Part shown: in pieces, positions 1 through 7,025 of the stretch
Layout: each line of letters opens with the position of its first letter
How positions within the stretch are numbered: the first letter of the stretch is position 1
Assembly: GCA_052144935.1 (NCBI GenBank)
Contig: JBKQPR010000374.1
Span: 1 to 14,072 of the forward strand
Reading direction: 5' to 3'
Length of the DNA: 14,072 nucleotides
Origin: JOPF133 sp052144935
Lineage (GTDB): Bacteria > Acidobacteriota > Terriglobia > Bryobacterales > Bryobacteraceae
Translations under genes and position numbers: made by a program
Notes under the pieces: model-generated
Told to the model about the DNA's origin: nothing
Database searches by the model: none
What the model saw: only the letters and a program-made list of their open reading frames with translations

Positions 1-234
1 AAGTGACTTAGAGTCAAGCAGTTTGGCCGGTTTTTTCGCGGTTATTCGGTCCAATCTGTGCACGCGCCCCTAGCACGCAGATTCCAGATGAGTTACGCGT
101 GCGCGGGCATCACGATTGGCCGAATAAACGCCCTACGCGTAGAAGTCCCGGCTACACTCCAGCCGGCCTATTCTGACGCTTATGGCCGGGAGGGGGCGGT
201 TCGGCTGCCGGGCGGCACCGGCTATCATGAACCT
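1..234. other. Upstream region without a supported gene
   Basis: The frame of the following gene stays open back to a GTG near position 58, but those 59 codons do not look like the start of an enolase-superfamily protein and nothing else here looks coding. A perfect 10-bp palindrome CTACGCGTAG lies at 133-142, and TACGCGT also occurs at 93-99, so the two copies could be binding half-sites upstream of the 235 gene. No convincing -35/-10 pair was found. Confidence 0.4.
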
Positions 235-1341
235 ATGCCGAAGATCACTAAAATCGAGGCGTTCCAGGTGAATCTGCCGTTGTACGAAGGCAGTTACCGG
301 TGGTCCGGGGGCAATTCCGTCGAAGTCTTCGATTCCACGGTCGTGGCGATACATACCGAGGGAGGAATCACGGGCTATGGGGAAATCTGCCCGCTGGGGC
401 CCGCCTATCTGCCGGCGTATGCCGAAGGCGCGCGGACCGGGATTGCCAGGCTGGCGCCGCATCTCATCGGCTGCGACCCCACAGAGCTTTCCGTGCTGAA
501 TGGCCGCATGGACGAAGCCCTGCGCGGCCACCCCTACGTGAAATCCGCCCTGGATATGGCCTGCTGGGACATCCTGGGGAAGGTCGCGGGCCTGCCGGCC
601 GTCACCCTGCTCGGGGGGCGCTATGGAGAATCGTTCCCGTTGTACCGCGCCATTTCCCAGGATCTTCCGGCCCGCATGGCGGAGAAGGTGGCCCTCTACC
701 GCGCGGAAGGCTACACCAAGTTCCAGCTCAAAGTGGGGGGCGATCCGGACACCGATATCGATCGAATCCGGGAAGCCGCCGGGAAGCTTCAACGGGGCGA
801 TGTGCTGATTGCGGACGCCAACACCGGATGGACCCAGCACCAGGCCATCCGCGTGGCGGACGCCGTTCGAGACGTGGATGTTTACATCGAGCAGCCCTGC
901 GCCAGCTACCAGGAATGCCTGGCAGTCCGGCGTCACACCAACCGGCCCTTTGTGCTCGATGAAGTGGTGGATAGCCTGTCCATGGTGGCCGAAGGAATCC
1001 GGGACCAGGCCATGGACATTATCAACCTGAAGATCTCAAAAGTGGGAGGTCTCACCAAAGCGCGGCAAATCCGCGATTTCTGCGTGTCGATGGGGATTGC
1101 GTTGACCATCGAAGACACGTGGGGCGGAGACATCGTGACCGCGGCCATCGCGCAGCTTGCGCATAGCACCCCGCCGGCTTATCTGTTCACCACGACGGAC
1201 TTCAACAGTTATGTAACGGTCAGCATCGCGGAAGGGGCGCCGCAGCGAAAGAATGGCCGGATGGCCGCGCCGCACGCTCCAGGACTGGGTATCGAGCCGC
1301 GCTGGGACGTGCTGGGCAAACCGGTTCTGTGCATCTCGTAA
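235..1341 (+). CDS. Enolase-superfamily (MR/MLE) enzyme, probable cis-3-hydroxy-L-proline dehydratase-like
   Basis: This 368-residue protein has the full two-domain layout of the mandelate racemase/muconate lactonizing group: an N-terminal capping domain (about 1-125) followed by a barrel. Visible active-site elements are K166 in FQLKVGG, three metal ligands at D194 (IADAN), E219 (YIEQP) and D242 (LDE), K266 in NLKISKVGG on the opposite face, and IEDTWGGD at 292-299. The pattern of a lysine on each face with an EDTWGGD-type loop resembles the proline-derivative branch (cis-3-hydroxyproline dehydratase, hydroxyproline-betaine epimerase), so abstraction of an alpha-proton is expected; the exact substrate is inference. 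The usual KxK motif reads QLK here. The ATG at 235 gives the normal family length; an earlier GTG would add 59 unconvincing residues. No strong Shine-Dalgarno precedes 235, and no operon partner is present. Confidence 0.82.
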   Translation: MPKITKIEAFQVNLPLYEGSYRWSGGNSVEVFDSTVVAIHTEGGITGYGEICPLGPAYLPAYAEGARTGIARLAPHLIGCDPTELSVLNGRMDEALRGHPYVKSALDMACWDILGKVAGLPAVTLLGGRYGESFPLYRAISQDLPARMAEKVALYRAEGYTKFQLKVGGDPDTDIDRIREAAGKLQRGDVLIADANTGWTQHQAIRVADAVRDVDVYIEQPCASYQECLAVRRHTNRPFVLDEVVDSLSMVAEGIRDQAMDIINLKISKVGGLTKARQIRDFCVSMGIALTIEDTWGGDIVTAAIAQLAHSTPPAYLFTTTDFNSYVTVSIAEGAPQRKNGRMAAPHAPGLGIEPRWDVLGKPVLCIS

Positions 1342-1380
1342 AGAAGGTAGCGTGACTCTTGCGAGAAACGCTCCCCGGCG

Positions 1381-1408
1381 GGGTGCCCTCTGGGCCCGCC
1401 TGTCCCAT
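1381..1408 (+). repeat. GC-rich dispersed motif, copy 1
   Basis: Contains GGGTGCCCTCTGGGCCC followed by GCCTGTCCCAT. It matches copy 2 about 95 bp downstream and the copies at 7876, 8147 and 9515. It sits just after the enolase-family gene. The flanks hold an inverted pair GCGAGAAA (1361-1368) and TTTCTCGC (1445-1452), which may mark the ends of a small element carrying this copy. Confidence 0.6.
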
Positions 1409-1475
1409 CTTGTTGCGAATGACCGGCAGGGCAGGTAGCCCGCATTTCTCGCGCTCTTCTGTCCGGCGTGGCGCA

Positions 1476-1499
1476 GGGGGCGCCCTCTGGGCCCATGCC
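1476..1499 (+). repeat. GC-rich dispersed motif, copy 2
   Basis: Reads GGGGGCGCCCTCTGGGCCC then ATGCC, the best version of the family consensus in the window. It is intergenic, in the same orientation as copy 1, and ends a few bases before the triplicated 12-bp repeat at 1518. Confidence 0.6.
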
Positions 1500-1504
1500 T
1501 GCCG

Positions 1505-1567
1505 TGTCGAGAGTCGCGCCGGAACCGGTGCCGGAACCGGTGCCGGAACCGGTCTCGACACCGGTTC
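1505..1567. repeat. Triplicated 12-bp repeat inside inverted repeats
   Basis: Three exact tandem copies of GCCGGAACCGGT occupy 1518-1553, each containing the palindrome ACCGGT. They are bracketed by a perfect 8-bp inverted pair, TGTCGAGA (1505-1512) and TCTCGACA (1553-1560). The last copy can also fold as GAACCGGT (1546-1553) with ACCGGTTC (1560-1567) around a 6-nt loop. The rest of 1342-1707 holds only this element and the two dispersed motifs. It lies downstream of both converging genes, so a termination or structural role is possible, but there is no T-tract. Confidence 0.7.
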
Positions 1568-1707
1568 GTGATTGTGGCGCAGTGACGAAGGCAACCGTCG
1601 GCATGAGTGCCGGCGCGGCAGGCAAAAGTGCCTGCGCTACGTCATCGCAACCGAACAGCCGTGAGAAGCGTCGGCTAGCGCGGGCGCTTTCGCCAACTGC
1701 GCGAAGG

Positions 1708-2793
1708 CTATTGTCCCGGCGCCGGGCGTCCTGTCCCGGTCACCCCGAGCCGCGCCGCATCGATCACCTGCACGGAATCCGAGTCGTAATTCGAGAGAAA
1801 GAGCGTTTCGCCATTGGGCGACAAGGTCAAGGCGCGGGGAAAGGCTCCGGCGGGAACGGTGGAGACGAGCGCCGCTGCCCCAGCGCCTGCCTGCAATTGG
1901 GCCGCGTCGAGCACATCCAGGGACTGGGGAGTGTCCGGCTGCAGGAAGCGGTTCGAATTGCCCACCACTACCAGCGCGCCGGAATCGATCAGCGCTACGG
2001 GAACCGGAGCGGTCCCCACGGGAGCCGTGGCGGTTACCGCGTCCAGCGGGTCGGCGGCGAACTTCGTCGTATCCAGTGCCAGAATCTCGTTGCTGTTTCG
2101 CGCCGTGGCATAAAGCGTGAGCCCATCGGGCGAGAGTGCCAGACGTACCGGGCTGCAACCCGCGGGAACGAACTGGCTGAATTGTGTCACGGCGGCACGC
2201 GGATTGCTGACGGCGAGCGCCACATTGAATACCACCACAGCGCCTTGCGGATTGACCAGGGTCGGATCGGTGGTGCCCTCCTCGGTACATGCGATGGGCC
2301 AGCCGAGCAGGCTCGAGACGGTCAGGACCGTGGTATAGGCCAACGTGCCGTCGGGAGAAAAAACCGTCGATGTGGGAGCGGCGCCCAGCGGAATCGTACC
2401 AACGATAGAGGCCTGGGAGAAGCTGTGGGCGCGCGCGATGTTCAGGTTGATCACGGTGAGCTGCCCGGAGTCCTCATCGCAGACGAAGAGCCAGCTATCG
2501 TCGGCCGTCACGCTCACCCAGATGCTTCCGGCGCCAGAGCCGTCGCTCAGGAAGCCAACCACGGTCACTGCGCCCACACCGCCGGCATTCACACCGCTCA
2601 CGTCCAGGAAGTACACCTCGGCCCCGGCCGCGGCGATCAACAAATTCCCGTCATGCGTGAGAGCGATCCCGGTGGCCGCGTACGGCAGGGGAACCACGCC
2701 GGCCAGCCGGTATCTTCCGCCCGATCCCTGGACCACCGGCGATGCCGCCAGCGCCGGTGTCGTTGGCCAGGCCGACGAATACCCAGCTTCCAT
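1708..2793 (-). CDS. YVTN/YncE-type beta-propeller protein, main part of a frameshifted gene
   Basis: This 361-residue frame encodes repeated propeller blades of the YVTN/YncE (lactonase-like) class. Typical blade signatures are ATGIALTHDGNLLIAA near the start, VFSPDGTLAYTT in the middle, RLALSPDGLTLYATARN with NEILALDT, and near the C-terminus RALTLSPNGETLFLSNYDSD followed by VQVIDAARL. Such proteins are usually secreted, with roles ranging from surface binding to lactone hydrolysis; no function can be fixed here. The frame begins inside a blade and has no signal peptide or ribosome site at its first ATG. Both the signal-like sequence and the missing blade piece lie immediately upstream in another frame (2651-2938), so the real gene probably spanned 1708-2938 with a one-base shift near 2725-2760. 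The opposite strand is also open but shows no family resemblance. Confidence 0.75.
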   Translation of the reverse strand: MEAGYSSAWPTTPALAASPVVQGSGGRYRLAGVVPLPYAATGIALTHDGNLLIAAAGAEVYFLDVSGVNAGGVGAVTVVGFLSDGSGAGSIWVSVTADDSWLFVCDEDSGQLTVINLNIARAHSFSQASIVGTIPLGAAPTSTVFSPDGTLAYTTVLTVSSLLGWPIACTEEGTTDPTLVNPQGAVVVFNVALAVSNPRAAVTQFSQFVPAGCSPVRLALSPDGLTLYATARNSNEILALDTTKFAADPLDAVTATAPVGTAPVPVALIDSGALVVVGNSNRFLQPDTPQSLDVLDAAQLQAGAGAAALVSTVPAGAFPRALTLSPNGETLFLSNYDSDSVQVIDAARLGVTGTGRPAPGQ

Positions 2794-2938
2794 CCGCGGA
2801 AGTTACGATTCCGAATGGATGCGCGGGCACGGCGATATCGTAACTGATCGGTCGCGGCACGGGGCGCGGCGCGGGATGCGGCCCTTGACCAGCCGCGCGG
2901 AGGGCGATCGACAAGAGGAGGACAGGCAGAGAGCGCAT
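2651..2938 (-). pseudogene. Displaced 5' end of the YVTN propeller gene
   Basis: From ATG 2938 the frame gives a short hydrophobic leader (MRSLPVLLLSIALRAAGQG), a proline-rich linker and half a blade: HPFGIVTSADGSWVFVGLAND. After about residue 65 (TGAGG) the reading turns into propeller-unlike arginine/glycine sequence, whereas the frame used by 1708-2793 continues the blade with VVQGSGGRYRLAGVVPLPY. The two frames differ by one base, so a single-base insertion (or two-base deletion) in the GC-rich stretch around 2725-2760 explains both pieces. It may be a sequencing or assembly error or a real mutation. The start has only a weak AAGTGAA-like ribosome site. Confidence 0.7.
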
Positions 2939-2974
2939 AAGCCGTTCACTTCACTCTGCATTTTCGCAGCCCCG

Positions 2975-3000
2975 ACGGTGTGAAGGGGGAGCCACACCGT
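2975..3000. other. Short hairpin upstream of the YVTN gene
   Basis: ACGGTGTG (2975-2982) and CACACCGT (2993-3000) form a perfect 8-bp stem with a 10-nt loop. It lies between the TauE/SafE gene and the start of the propeller gene, both read on the minus strand. There is no T-tract, so it is either a weak stem in the intercistronic RNA or a protein-binding site. Confidence 0.35.
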
Positions 3001-3058
3001 GCGATCGTGAGTCGACGGGCGCGACGCGGAACAGGTTTACTGGAATGGAAGCGCTATA

Positions 3059-4030
3059 TTAGTCGCCTTCCTCCCCGCCGGGAAGCTCCAGGGCCGGCGT
3101 GACGGGCCCGATGCCCGTCCCGCGCGAGGCGTCCTGCCGATTTCGCTGCCACTCGATCCTGGCCGACCGTAACAGCATCGTGGCGGTGTAGACCACCACG
3201 GCCACTACCAACCAGCGGACCGCGGTAAGCGGCAGGGATTTCACCAGGAACGCCGCCAGCAGAACGGCCGGAATGCCTCCCAGGGTAAGACCTAACGCAG
3301 CCTTCAGGTTGTAGCGCCGGGTGCGGATAAACCGGGCGCTCCCCACCGGCATTAGAAATGCGCACGATCCCATCATGATCGGGAAGGCCGCCAGCGGATT
3401 CATTCCCAGCAGGGCGACCAGCACCATGCAGGGCGCAAAGAGGCCGATGCCGAGAGTCATCAGAGCGCCCAGAACGGCGTTGCCTGCCACCGCGATCGCC
3501 AGCTTGACGCCAGTGAGGCCCAGCGCGTTTCCGCCGCCGGGAAGCCAATGCAACAGGGAAAGCGTCATCAGGACGGCGGCGGCCGTCAAGGTGGTCCCCA
3601 TGCCGATCTGGATCTTCCGGCGGGGCCAACTGCTGACGACGCCCGCTCCCAGCCAGGCGCCGGCCGCCGAAGCCGCCAGCATCAGCACCAGCGTGACGAC
3701 GTCCACCTGAACTACGGCGATGTAGATGAACGCTTCGAGGATCGACGGCATCGTATGGCCCACGTTGAGCGTTCCGGGTATCTGCTCGTCCGGCACCAGG
3801 CCCGCCAGCTTGAAGACCGAACTGGTGGTGGCGAAGGAACCGATACCCAGCGTGTCGAAGAAATTGGCGCCGAAGCCGATGGCGATTTCCAGCGGTCCCG
3901 GCATAACCGCTGGCGCATCCCCTTCGGTGTGCTGCGGCTTGCGCCGCGCGCGGGCAATCGCCCGAATCCATATCAGTGCATAGCTCGCGGTGACGATCGC
4001 GAGGGCTACGAGCAGGGCCGTTTTCATCAT
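3059..4030 (-). CDS. Sulfite exporter TauE/SafE family membrane protein
   Basis: A 323-residue, strongly hydrophobic protein of the TauE/SafE (DUF81) family, whose members export small organic or inorganic anions such as sulfite or sulfoacetate; the substrate here is unknown. The N-terminal helix (about 4-23) is followed by a polar linker (24-44) and the family half-repeat PLEIAIGFGANFFDTLGIGSF at 46-66. Further helices lie at roughly 100-135, 145-163, 172-208, 212-230, 244-263 and 269-287. Lengths and the small-residue-rich helices fit the family; a polar tail of about 35 residues ends the chain. The start is chosen at ATG 4030 because GGAGG lies 9 nt upstream. A frame extension to TTG 4333 would only translate the tandem array. 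Just upstream is a 21-bp repeat array, suggesting that expression could vary with copy number. Confidence 0.85.
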   Translation of the reverse strand: MMKTALLVALAIVTASYALIWIRAIARARRKPQHTEGDAPAVMPGPLEIAIGFGANFFDTLGIGSFATTSSVFKLAGLVPDEQIPGTLNVGHTMPSILEAFIYIAVVQVDVVTLVLMLAASAAGAWLGAGVVSSWPRRKIQIGMGTTLTAAAVLMTLSLLHWLPGGGNALGLTGVKLAIAVAGNAVLGALMTLGIGLFAPCMVLVALLGMNPLAAFPIMMGSCAFLMPVGSARFIRTRRYNLKAALGLTLGGIPAVLLAAFLVKSLPLTAVRWLVVAVVVYTATMLLRSARIEWQRNRQDASRGTGIGPVTPALELPGGEEGD

Positions 4031-4039
4031 AAAGTGGAG

Positions 4040-4044
4040 CCTCC
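4040..4044 (-). promoter_or_regulatory. Shine-Dalgarno of the TauE/SafE gene
   Basis: GGAGG on the minus strand, 9 nt before ATG 4030. It decides the start codon and shows that the neighbouring repeat array (beginning 2 bp further upstream) is leader or promoter sequence, not coding. Confidence 0.75.
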
Positions 4045-4045
4045 G

Positions 4046-4244
4046 TGCGCGGGAATCGCCAGTCTTTGCGCGGGGATCGCCAGTCTTTGCGCGGGGATCG
4101 CCAGCCCTTGCGCGGGGATCGCCAGTCTTTGTGCGGGGATCGCCAGCCCTTGCGCGGGGATCGCCAGTCTTTGCGCGGGAATCGTCAGTCTTTGCGCGGG
4201 GATCGCCAGTCTTTGCGCGGGGATCGCCAGCCCTTGCGCGGGGA
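4046..4244. repeat. Tandem array of nine 21-bp units plus a partial
   Basis: Unit TGCGCGGGGATCGCCAG followed by TCTT or CCCT. Nine full copies run from 4046 to 4234 and a 10-bp partial ends at 4244. Reading along the plus strand, the last four bases follow the order TCTT, TCTT, CCCT, TCTT, CCCT, TCTT, TCTT, TCTT, CCCT; single changes occur in copies 1, 5 and 7. Because 21 is a multiple of three, several frames on both strands stay open and encode heptads such as (GDPRAKT) or (LAIPAQR), but none looks like a real protein. There are no unique spacers, so it is not a CRISPR array. The remainder of the gap up to 4393 holds small hairpins, for example GCCTGGC (4275-4281) with GCCAGGC (4289-4295). 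Confidence 0.92.
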
Positions 4245-4393
4245 CCCCACGCCCGCGGCATCGCGCGATTCCCTGCCTGGCCGCTTCCGCCAGGCGCTCG
4301 AAGCGCACCAAGCGCCGGCGGAATCCGGACCAAGGGTTGTCAGGCCAACCGAAACCACGTTCGCTATGGGAGGGATGCGCCGGCATGGAGAGA

Positions 4394-5284
4394 CTACTTC
4401 TTGGGGGCCCGCGGAGGCGCCGTCAAATCGGTTTTCGCGCGGCCGGCTGCGTCCGAATCCGGATAAAGCCGCACCAGGTCGCGCAGCACCTGAGTCGCCT
4501 CCGCGCGCTGGCCCTCCTTCTTCAAGGCCTGGGCCTTCAGATACAGGGCATCGGGCGCTTTGCCGCTCTTGGGATACTGGCCGGCCACGGCGTCAAACGC
4601 CTGGATGGCGTGGTCGGCATTGCCCTGCGTGAGCAGGATCTCGCCGATGTGGAATTGCGCGCCGGCGGCCGTCTCGGTATCGCCAAAATACTTGAGATAG
4701 TCGGTGTACTCCTGAAGGGCCAAGTCGGACTTGCCCGAGAGTTGGTCGCGGGAGGCGTCCTGGAAGAGGCCCTGGGCGGTCACGCCGGGAGGAGGTCCGC
4801 CCGGCGTTTGCGGAGCGGAAGGCGCCGGCGGAGGACCTGCCTGCAGGACTTTGACCACGTTTCTCATGTCCACGATTTGCTGCTCCAGGCGGCCCAAGCG
4901 GGAGTTCATATCGCCGATATTGTCCTGAGTTGCCGCAAACGCCGCGATCATCTGGTCGATCTTGGCATTTAGAGCGGCCACCGGCACGGCGACCTTTTGC
5001 TCCTGCTGGCTGAGTTGGTCGGCCACAGTCTTGGCGGCTGCCGCGTTTTCGGTGTGAATCTGCTGCAAAAGGGATCCCTGAGCGCCCAGTTTCTGATCGA
5101 CGGCCGATTGCAGCGAGTTGAGCGCCGTCTGCAGGCTGTTCACCTTGTCGGTGAGCACGGCGACCTGTCTCTGCAATTCGACGACATCCTTGTCGGCGGC
5201 GGAAGCCGCGGCGGGCGCGCCGAGGACGGACGCGCAGACCCACGCCAGCGCGCCGGAGAAACGGAGCCCGGTGGAACCGATCAC
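4394..5284 (-). CDS. ybgF: YbgF/CpoB-like periplasmic coiled-coil and TPR protein
   Basis: The 296-residue protein has the classic YbgF/CpoB order. A signal peptide ends near residue 29 (AAASAAD). A long coiled coil (about 33-148) follows, with heptads such as VVELQRQVAVLTDKVNSLQT. Then come a proline-rich linker (150-168) and three TPR-like repeats (172-285) including ALQEYTDYLKYFGD, AQFHIGEILLTQGNADHAIQA and ALYLKAQALKKEGQRAEA. In model Gram-negatives this protein acts in the periplasm with Tol-Pal, coordinating outer-membrane constriction with peptidoglycan synthesis. No tol or pal gene is in the window, so a related secreted TPR role is possible. The start is a GTG preceded by GGAGGGG at 4 nt spacing. 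It is codirectional with the TauE/SafE gene, but 363 bp separate them. Confidence 0.82.
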   Translation of the reverse strand: MIGSTGLRFSGALAWVCASVLGAPAAASAADKDVVELQRQVAVLTDKVNSLQTALNSLQSAVDQKLGAQGSLLQQIHTENAAAAKTVADQLSQQEQKVAVPVAALNAKIDQMIAAFAATQDNIGDMNSRLGRLEQQIVDMRNVVKVLQAGPPPAPSAPQTPGGPPPGVTAQGLFQDASRDQLSGKSDLALQEYTDYLKYFGDTETAAGAQFHIGEILLTQGNADHAIQAFDAVAGQYPKSGKAPDALYLKAQALKKEGQRAEATQVLRDLVRLYPDSDAAGRAKTDLTAPPRAPKK

Positions 5285-5331
5285 AACCCCTCCATCCCCA
5301 CAAGCATAGCGCGAAGGTTGCGGATAGCGGC

Positions 5332-5380
5332 GCCGGGGCAGGCTCGCGCCGCGCCCCGCCCGTCCGCCGGGGCAGGCTCG
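5332..5380. repeat. Pair of 15-bp direct repeats in the divergent gap
   Basis: GCCGGGGCAGGCTCG occurs exactly at 5332-5346 and 5366-5380. The gap between the divergent ybgF-like and MFS genes (5285-5451) is otherwise very GC-rich, with GCCCGCCGG/CCGGCGG-type self-complementarity at 5394-5415. The repeats could be operator sites or simple slippage products. Confidence 0.5.
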
Positions 5381-5451
5381 GGGGCGGCGGGGTAGCCCGC
5401 CGGCGGCCGCCGCCGCGGGTTCTCAAGTGCGCCCCGGCCGATCCACTGCTT

Positions 5452-6702
5452 ATGCACATAATGAAGGTAATGCTTACTTCCGCGGCGGTTTACCAGCCGT
5501 CGCATAAGAGCCATTCTTCGGCCCGCACGGCCGCGGTGGTGTGCGCGGGGTTCTGCGCCTTTCTCACGCTGTTCGCGCCGCAGCCTCTGCTGCCGTTGCT
5601 GGCCGTACAGTTTCGCGCCTCGGCCGCCGCCGTCAGTTTGCTGGTGACGGCATCCACGGTAGCGGTGGCGATCGCCGCGCCGTTTGCGGGCGTGATTGGC
5701 GACCGCCTGGGCCGCAAGCGCGTGATCGTGCCGGCGGCGTTTCTATTGGCGCTGCCCACCGTGCTGGCGGCCACTTCGCAGAACCTCGGACAGCTTATCT
5801 TCTGGCGCTTCTGGCAGGGCGTATTTACACCGGGCATCTTCGTCATCACCATCGCTTACATCAACGAGGAGTGGGAAACCGGCGCGGGCGCGGCCGTGGC
5901 GGCGTATGTCACCGGCACCGTGGTGGGCGGATTCTGCGGCCGCATGCTGGCAGGGATGGTGGCCGCGCACGCCTCCTGGCGATGGTCCTTCGTGGTGCTG
6001 GGGCTGCTCAACGCGTTGGGCGGCGTGGCCATCTGGGCGTGGCTTCCGGCCGGACAGCGCTTCGTGCGCGCGCGCCGCGGGTCGCCGACCGTGCGGCCCA
6101 TGCTGCGGCACCTGCGCAATCCCCAATTGCTGGCCACTTACGCGGTGGCCTTTTGCGTAATGTTCACGCTGCTGGCCACCTTCACTTACATTAATTTCTA
6201 TCTGGCCGCGCCCCCCTTTGGCCTCGGCACCGAGGCCCTGGCGCTGCTGTTCGTGGTCTACCTGGTGGGCGCTGTCATCACCCCGTTCGCGGGCCGGTCG
6301 ATCGACCGTCTGGGCCATCGCGCCGCGCTGGTGCTGGCCTTCTCGGGCGGCATCCTGGGAATCGCCCTGACGCTGGCGCACAGCCTGCCTACGGTCATGC
6401 TGGGGCTGGCGCTATGCTGCACGGGAGTGTTCATCGCCAATTCGGCGGGAGCGAGTTACGTAGGCAAGGTGGCGCGCGAGGCGCGGGCGGCCGCGGTGGG
6501 GCTGTATGTGACCTTCTATTACACCGGCGGCAGTTTCGGCTCGGCCGCGCCGGGACCTTTCTGGAGCCGCGGAGGATGGCCGGCCTGCGTGGCCCTGATC
6601 GCCGCCATACAAGTGCTCACGATCGTGCTTTCGGTAGTCTTTTGGAAGCCCTTGCCAGAGCCGCTCAGGCGCGCGCCGGCGGCGGTGACGGCGGGGGATT
6701 AA
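5452..6702 (+). CDS. MFS transporter, YnfM-like drug/sugar efflux type
   Basis: This 416-residue protein shows about twelve hydrophobic segments and belongs to the major facilitator superfamily, which drives solute export with the proton gradient at the inner membrane. Motif A is clear at 80-90 (GVIGDRLGRKR) and its second-half counterpart at 280-290 (AGRSIDRLGHR), showing both six-helix halves. The region FWQGVFTPGIFVITIAYINEE (119-139) resembles the YnfM/arabinose-efflux branch. The substrate is not predictable. ATG 5452 gives the longest protein; ATG 5461 and 5470 are nearby alternatives and none has a good ribosome site. CATAAT at 5456-5461 could be a -10 box, which would favour 5470. It is divergent from the ybgF-like gene and stands alone. 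Confidence 0.85.
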   Translation: MHIMKVMLTSAAVYQPSHKSHSSARTAAVVCAGFCAFLTLFAPQPLLPLLAVQFRASAAAVSLLVTASTVAVAIAAPFAGVIGDRLGRKRVIVPAAFLLALPTVLAATSQNLGQLIFWRFWQGVFTPGIFVITIAYINEEWETGAGAAVAAYVTGTVVGGFCGRMLAGMVAAHASWRWSFVVLGLLNALGGVAIWAWLPAGQRFVRARRGSPTVRPMLRHLRNPQLLATYAVAFCVMFTLLATFTYINFYLAAPPFGLGTEALALLFVVYLVGAVITPFAGRSIDRLGHRAALVLAFSGGILGIALTLAHSLPTVMLGLALCCTGVFIANSAGASYVGKVAREARAAAVGLYVTFYYTGGSFGSAAPGPFWSRGGWPACVALIAAIQVLTIVLSVVFWKPLPEPLRRAPAAVTAGD

Positions 6703-6767
6703 TTAGACGCGCCGGTTGTTCGCGGCGATTCTGCAGCGGATCTCGGCGCTGCCCTTGCCGACGGGTA

Positions 6768-6901
6768 AAGAGCGGGCGGCTTGCCGGGGTGAAAGGGGTG
6801 GCCAAGAAAAGAAGGAGGGACGCTGGAGTGTCCGAGAATTGCGCAGAAAACGCACCCGTTTCCCGTTGACTCTTGCCGGGAGGGGGCACCGCCCGCTTTT
6901 C
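6768..6901. repeat. Segment bounded by imperfect inverted repeats, possible small non-coding element
   Basis: AGCGGGCGG at 6771-6779 and CCGCCCGCT at 6889-6897 are a perfect 9-bp inverted pair, extending to 11 of 12 matches with flanking A-rich bases. The roughly 130 bp between them has a different, purine-rich composition (6806-6828) and an internal near-hairpin GGACGC/GTGTCC. No transposase or protein is recognisable. The remainder of the gap 6703-7025 contains a promoter for the next gene. A MITE-like origin is inference. Confidence 0.35.
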
Positions 6902-6942
6902 ATGGTACTGGTAAGGCTTTCCGGCGATCCGTTGACAAAAAA

Positions 6943-6971
6943 TTGGTCGCAATCGAGGCGATTGCTATATT
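6943..6971 (+). promoter_or_regulatory. Sigma-70-like promoter of the propeller-repeat gene
   Basis: TTGGTC (6943-6948), a 17-bp spacer and TATATT (6966-6971), the latter preceded by TG one base away to form an extended -10 (TGCTATATT). A perfect TTGACA also lies at 6932-6937, but no -10 sits at 17 bp from it. The stretch is AT-richer than the rest of the window and ends about 55 bp before the start codon. Confidence 0.6.
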
Positions 6972-7025
6972 GTACTGCTCAAAGCCGGGAGGCCAAAACG
7001 GAAATCCCGGATGGAGATCGACCCA

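Noticed and set aside
133..936. Antisense 267-codon frame over the enolase-family gene
   Set aside because: No family resemblance; shadow of a well-conserved gene.
1468..2847. Long plus-strand frame (459 codons) opposite the YVTN gene
   Set aside because: Arg/Gly/His-rich sequence without family resemblance; the minus strand shows repeated propeller motifs, so this is a high-GC shadow.
4046..4244. CRISPR array
   Set aside because: Units are contiguous 21-mers with no unique spacers and no cas genes.
4031..4333. TTG-initiated N-terminal extension of the TauE/SafE protein through the 21-bp array
   Set aside because: A good GGAGG sits 9 nt before ATG 4030, and the extension consists mostly of low-complexity GDPRAKT heptads absent from the family.
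3548..4972. Long plus-strand frame across TauE/SafE, array and ybgF-like gene
   Set aside because: It is antisense to two clear genes and its repeat part is just the array translated.
6932..6937. Perfect TTGACA as the -35 of the propeller-repeat promoter
   Set aside because: No -10 at 15-19 bp; the TTGGTC-17-TATATT pair with extended -10 fits better.
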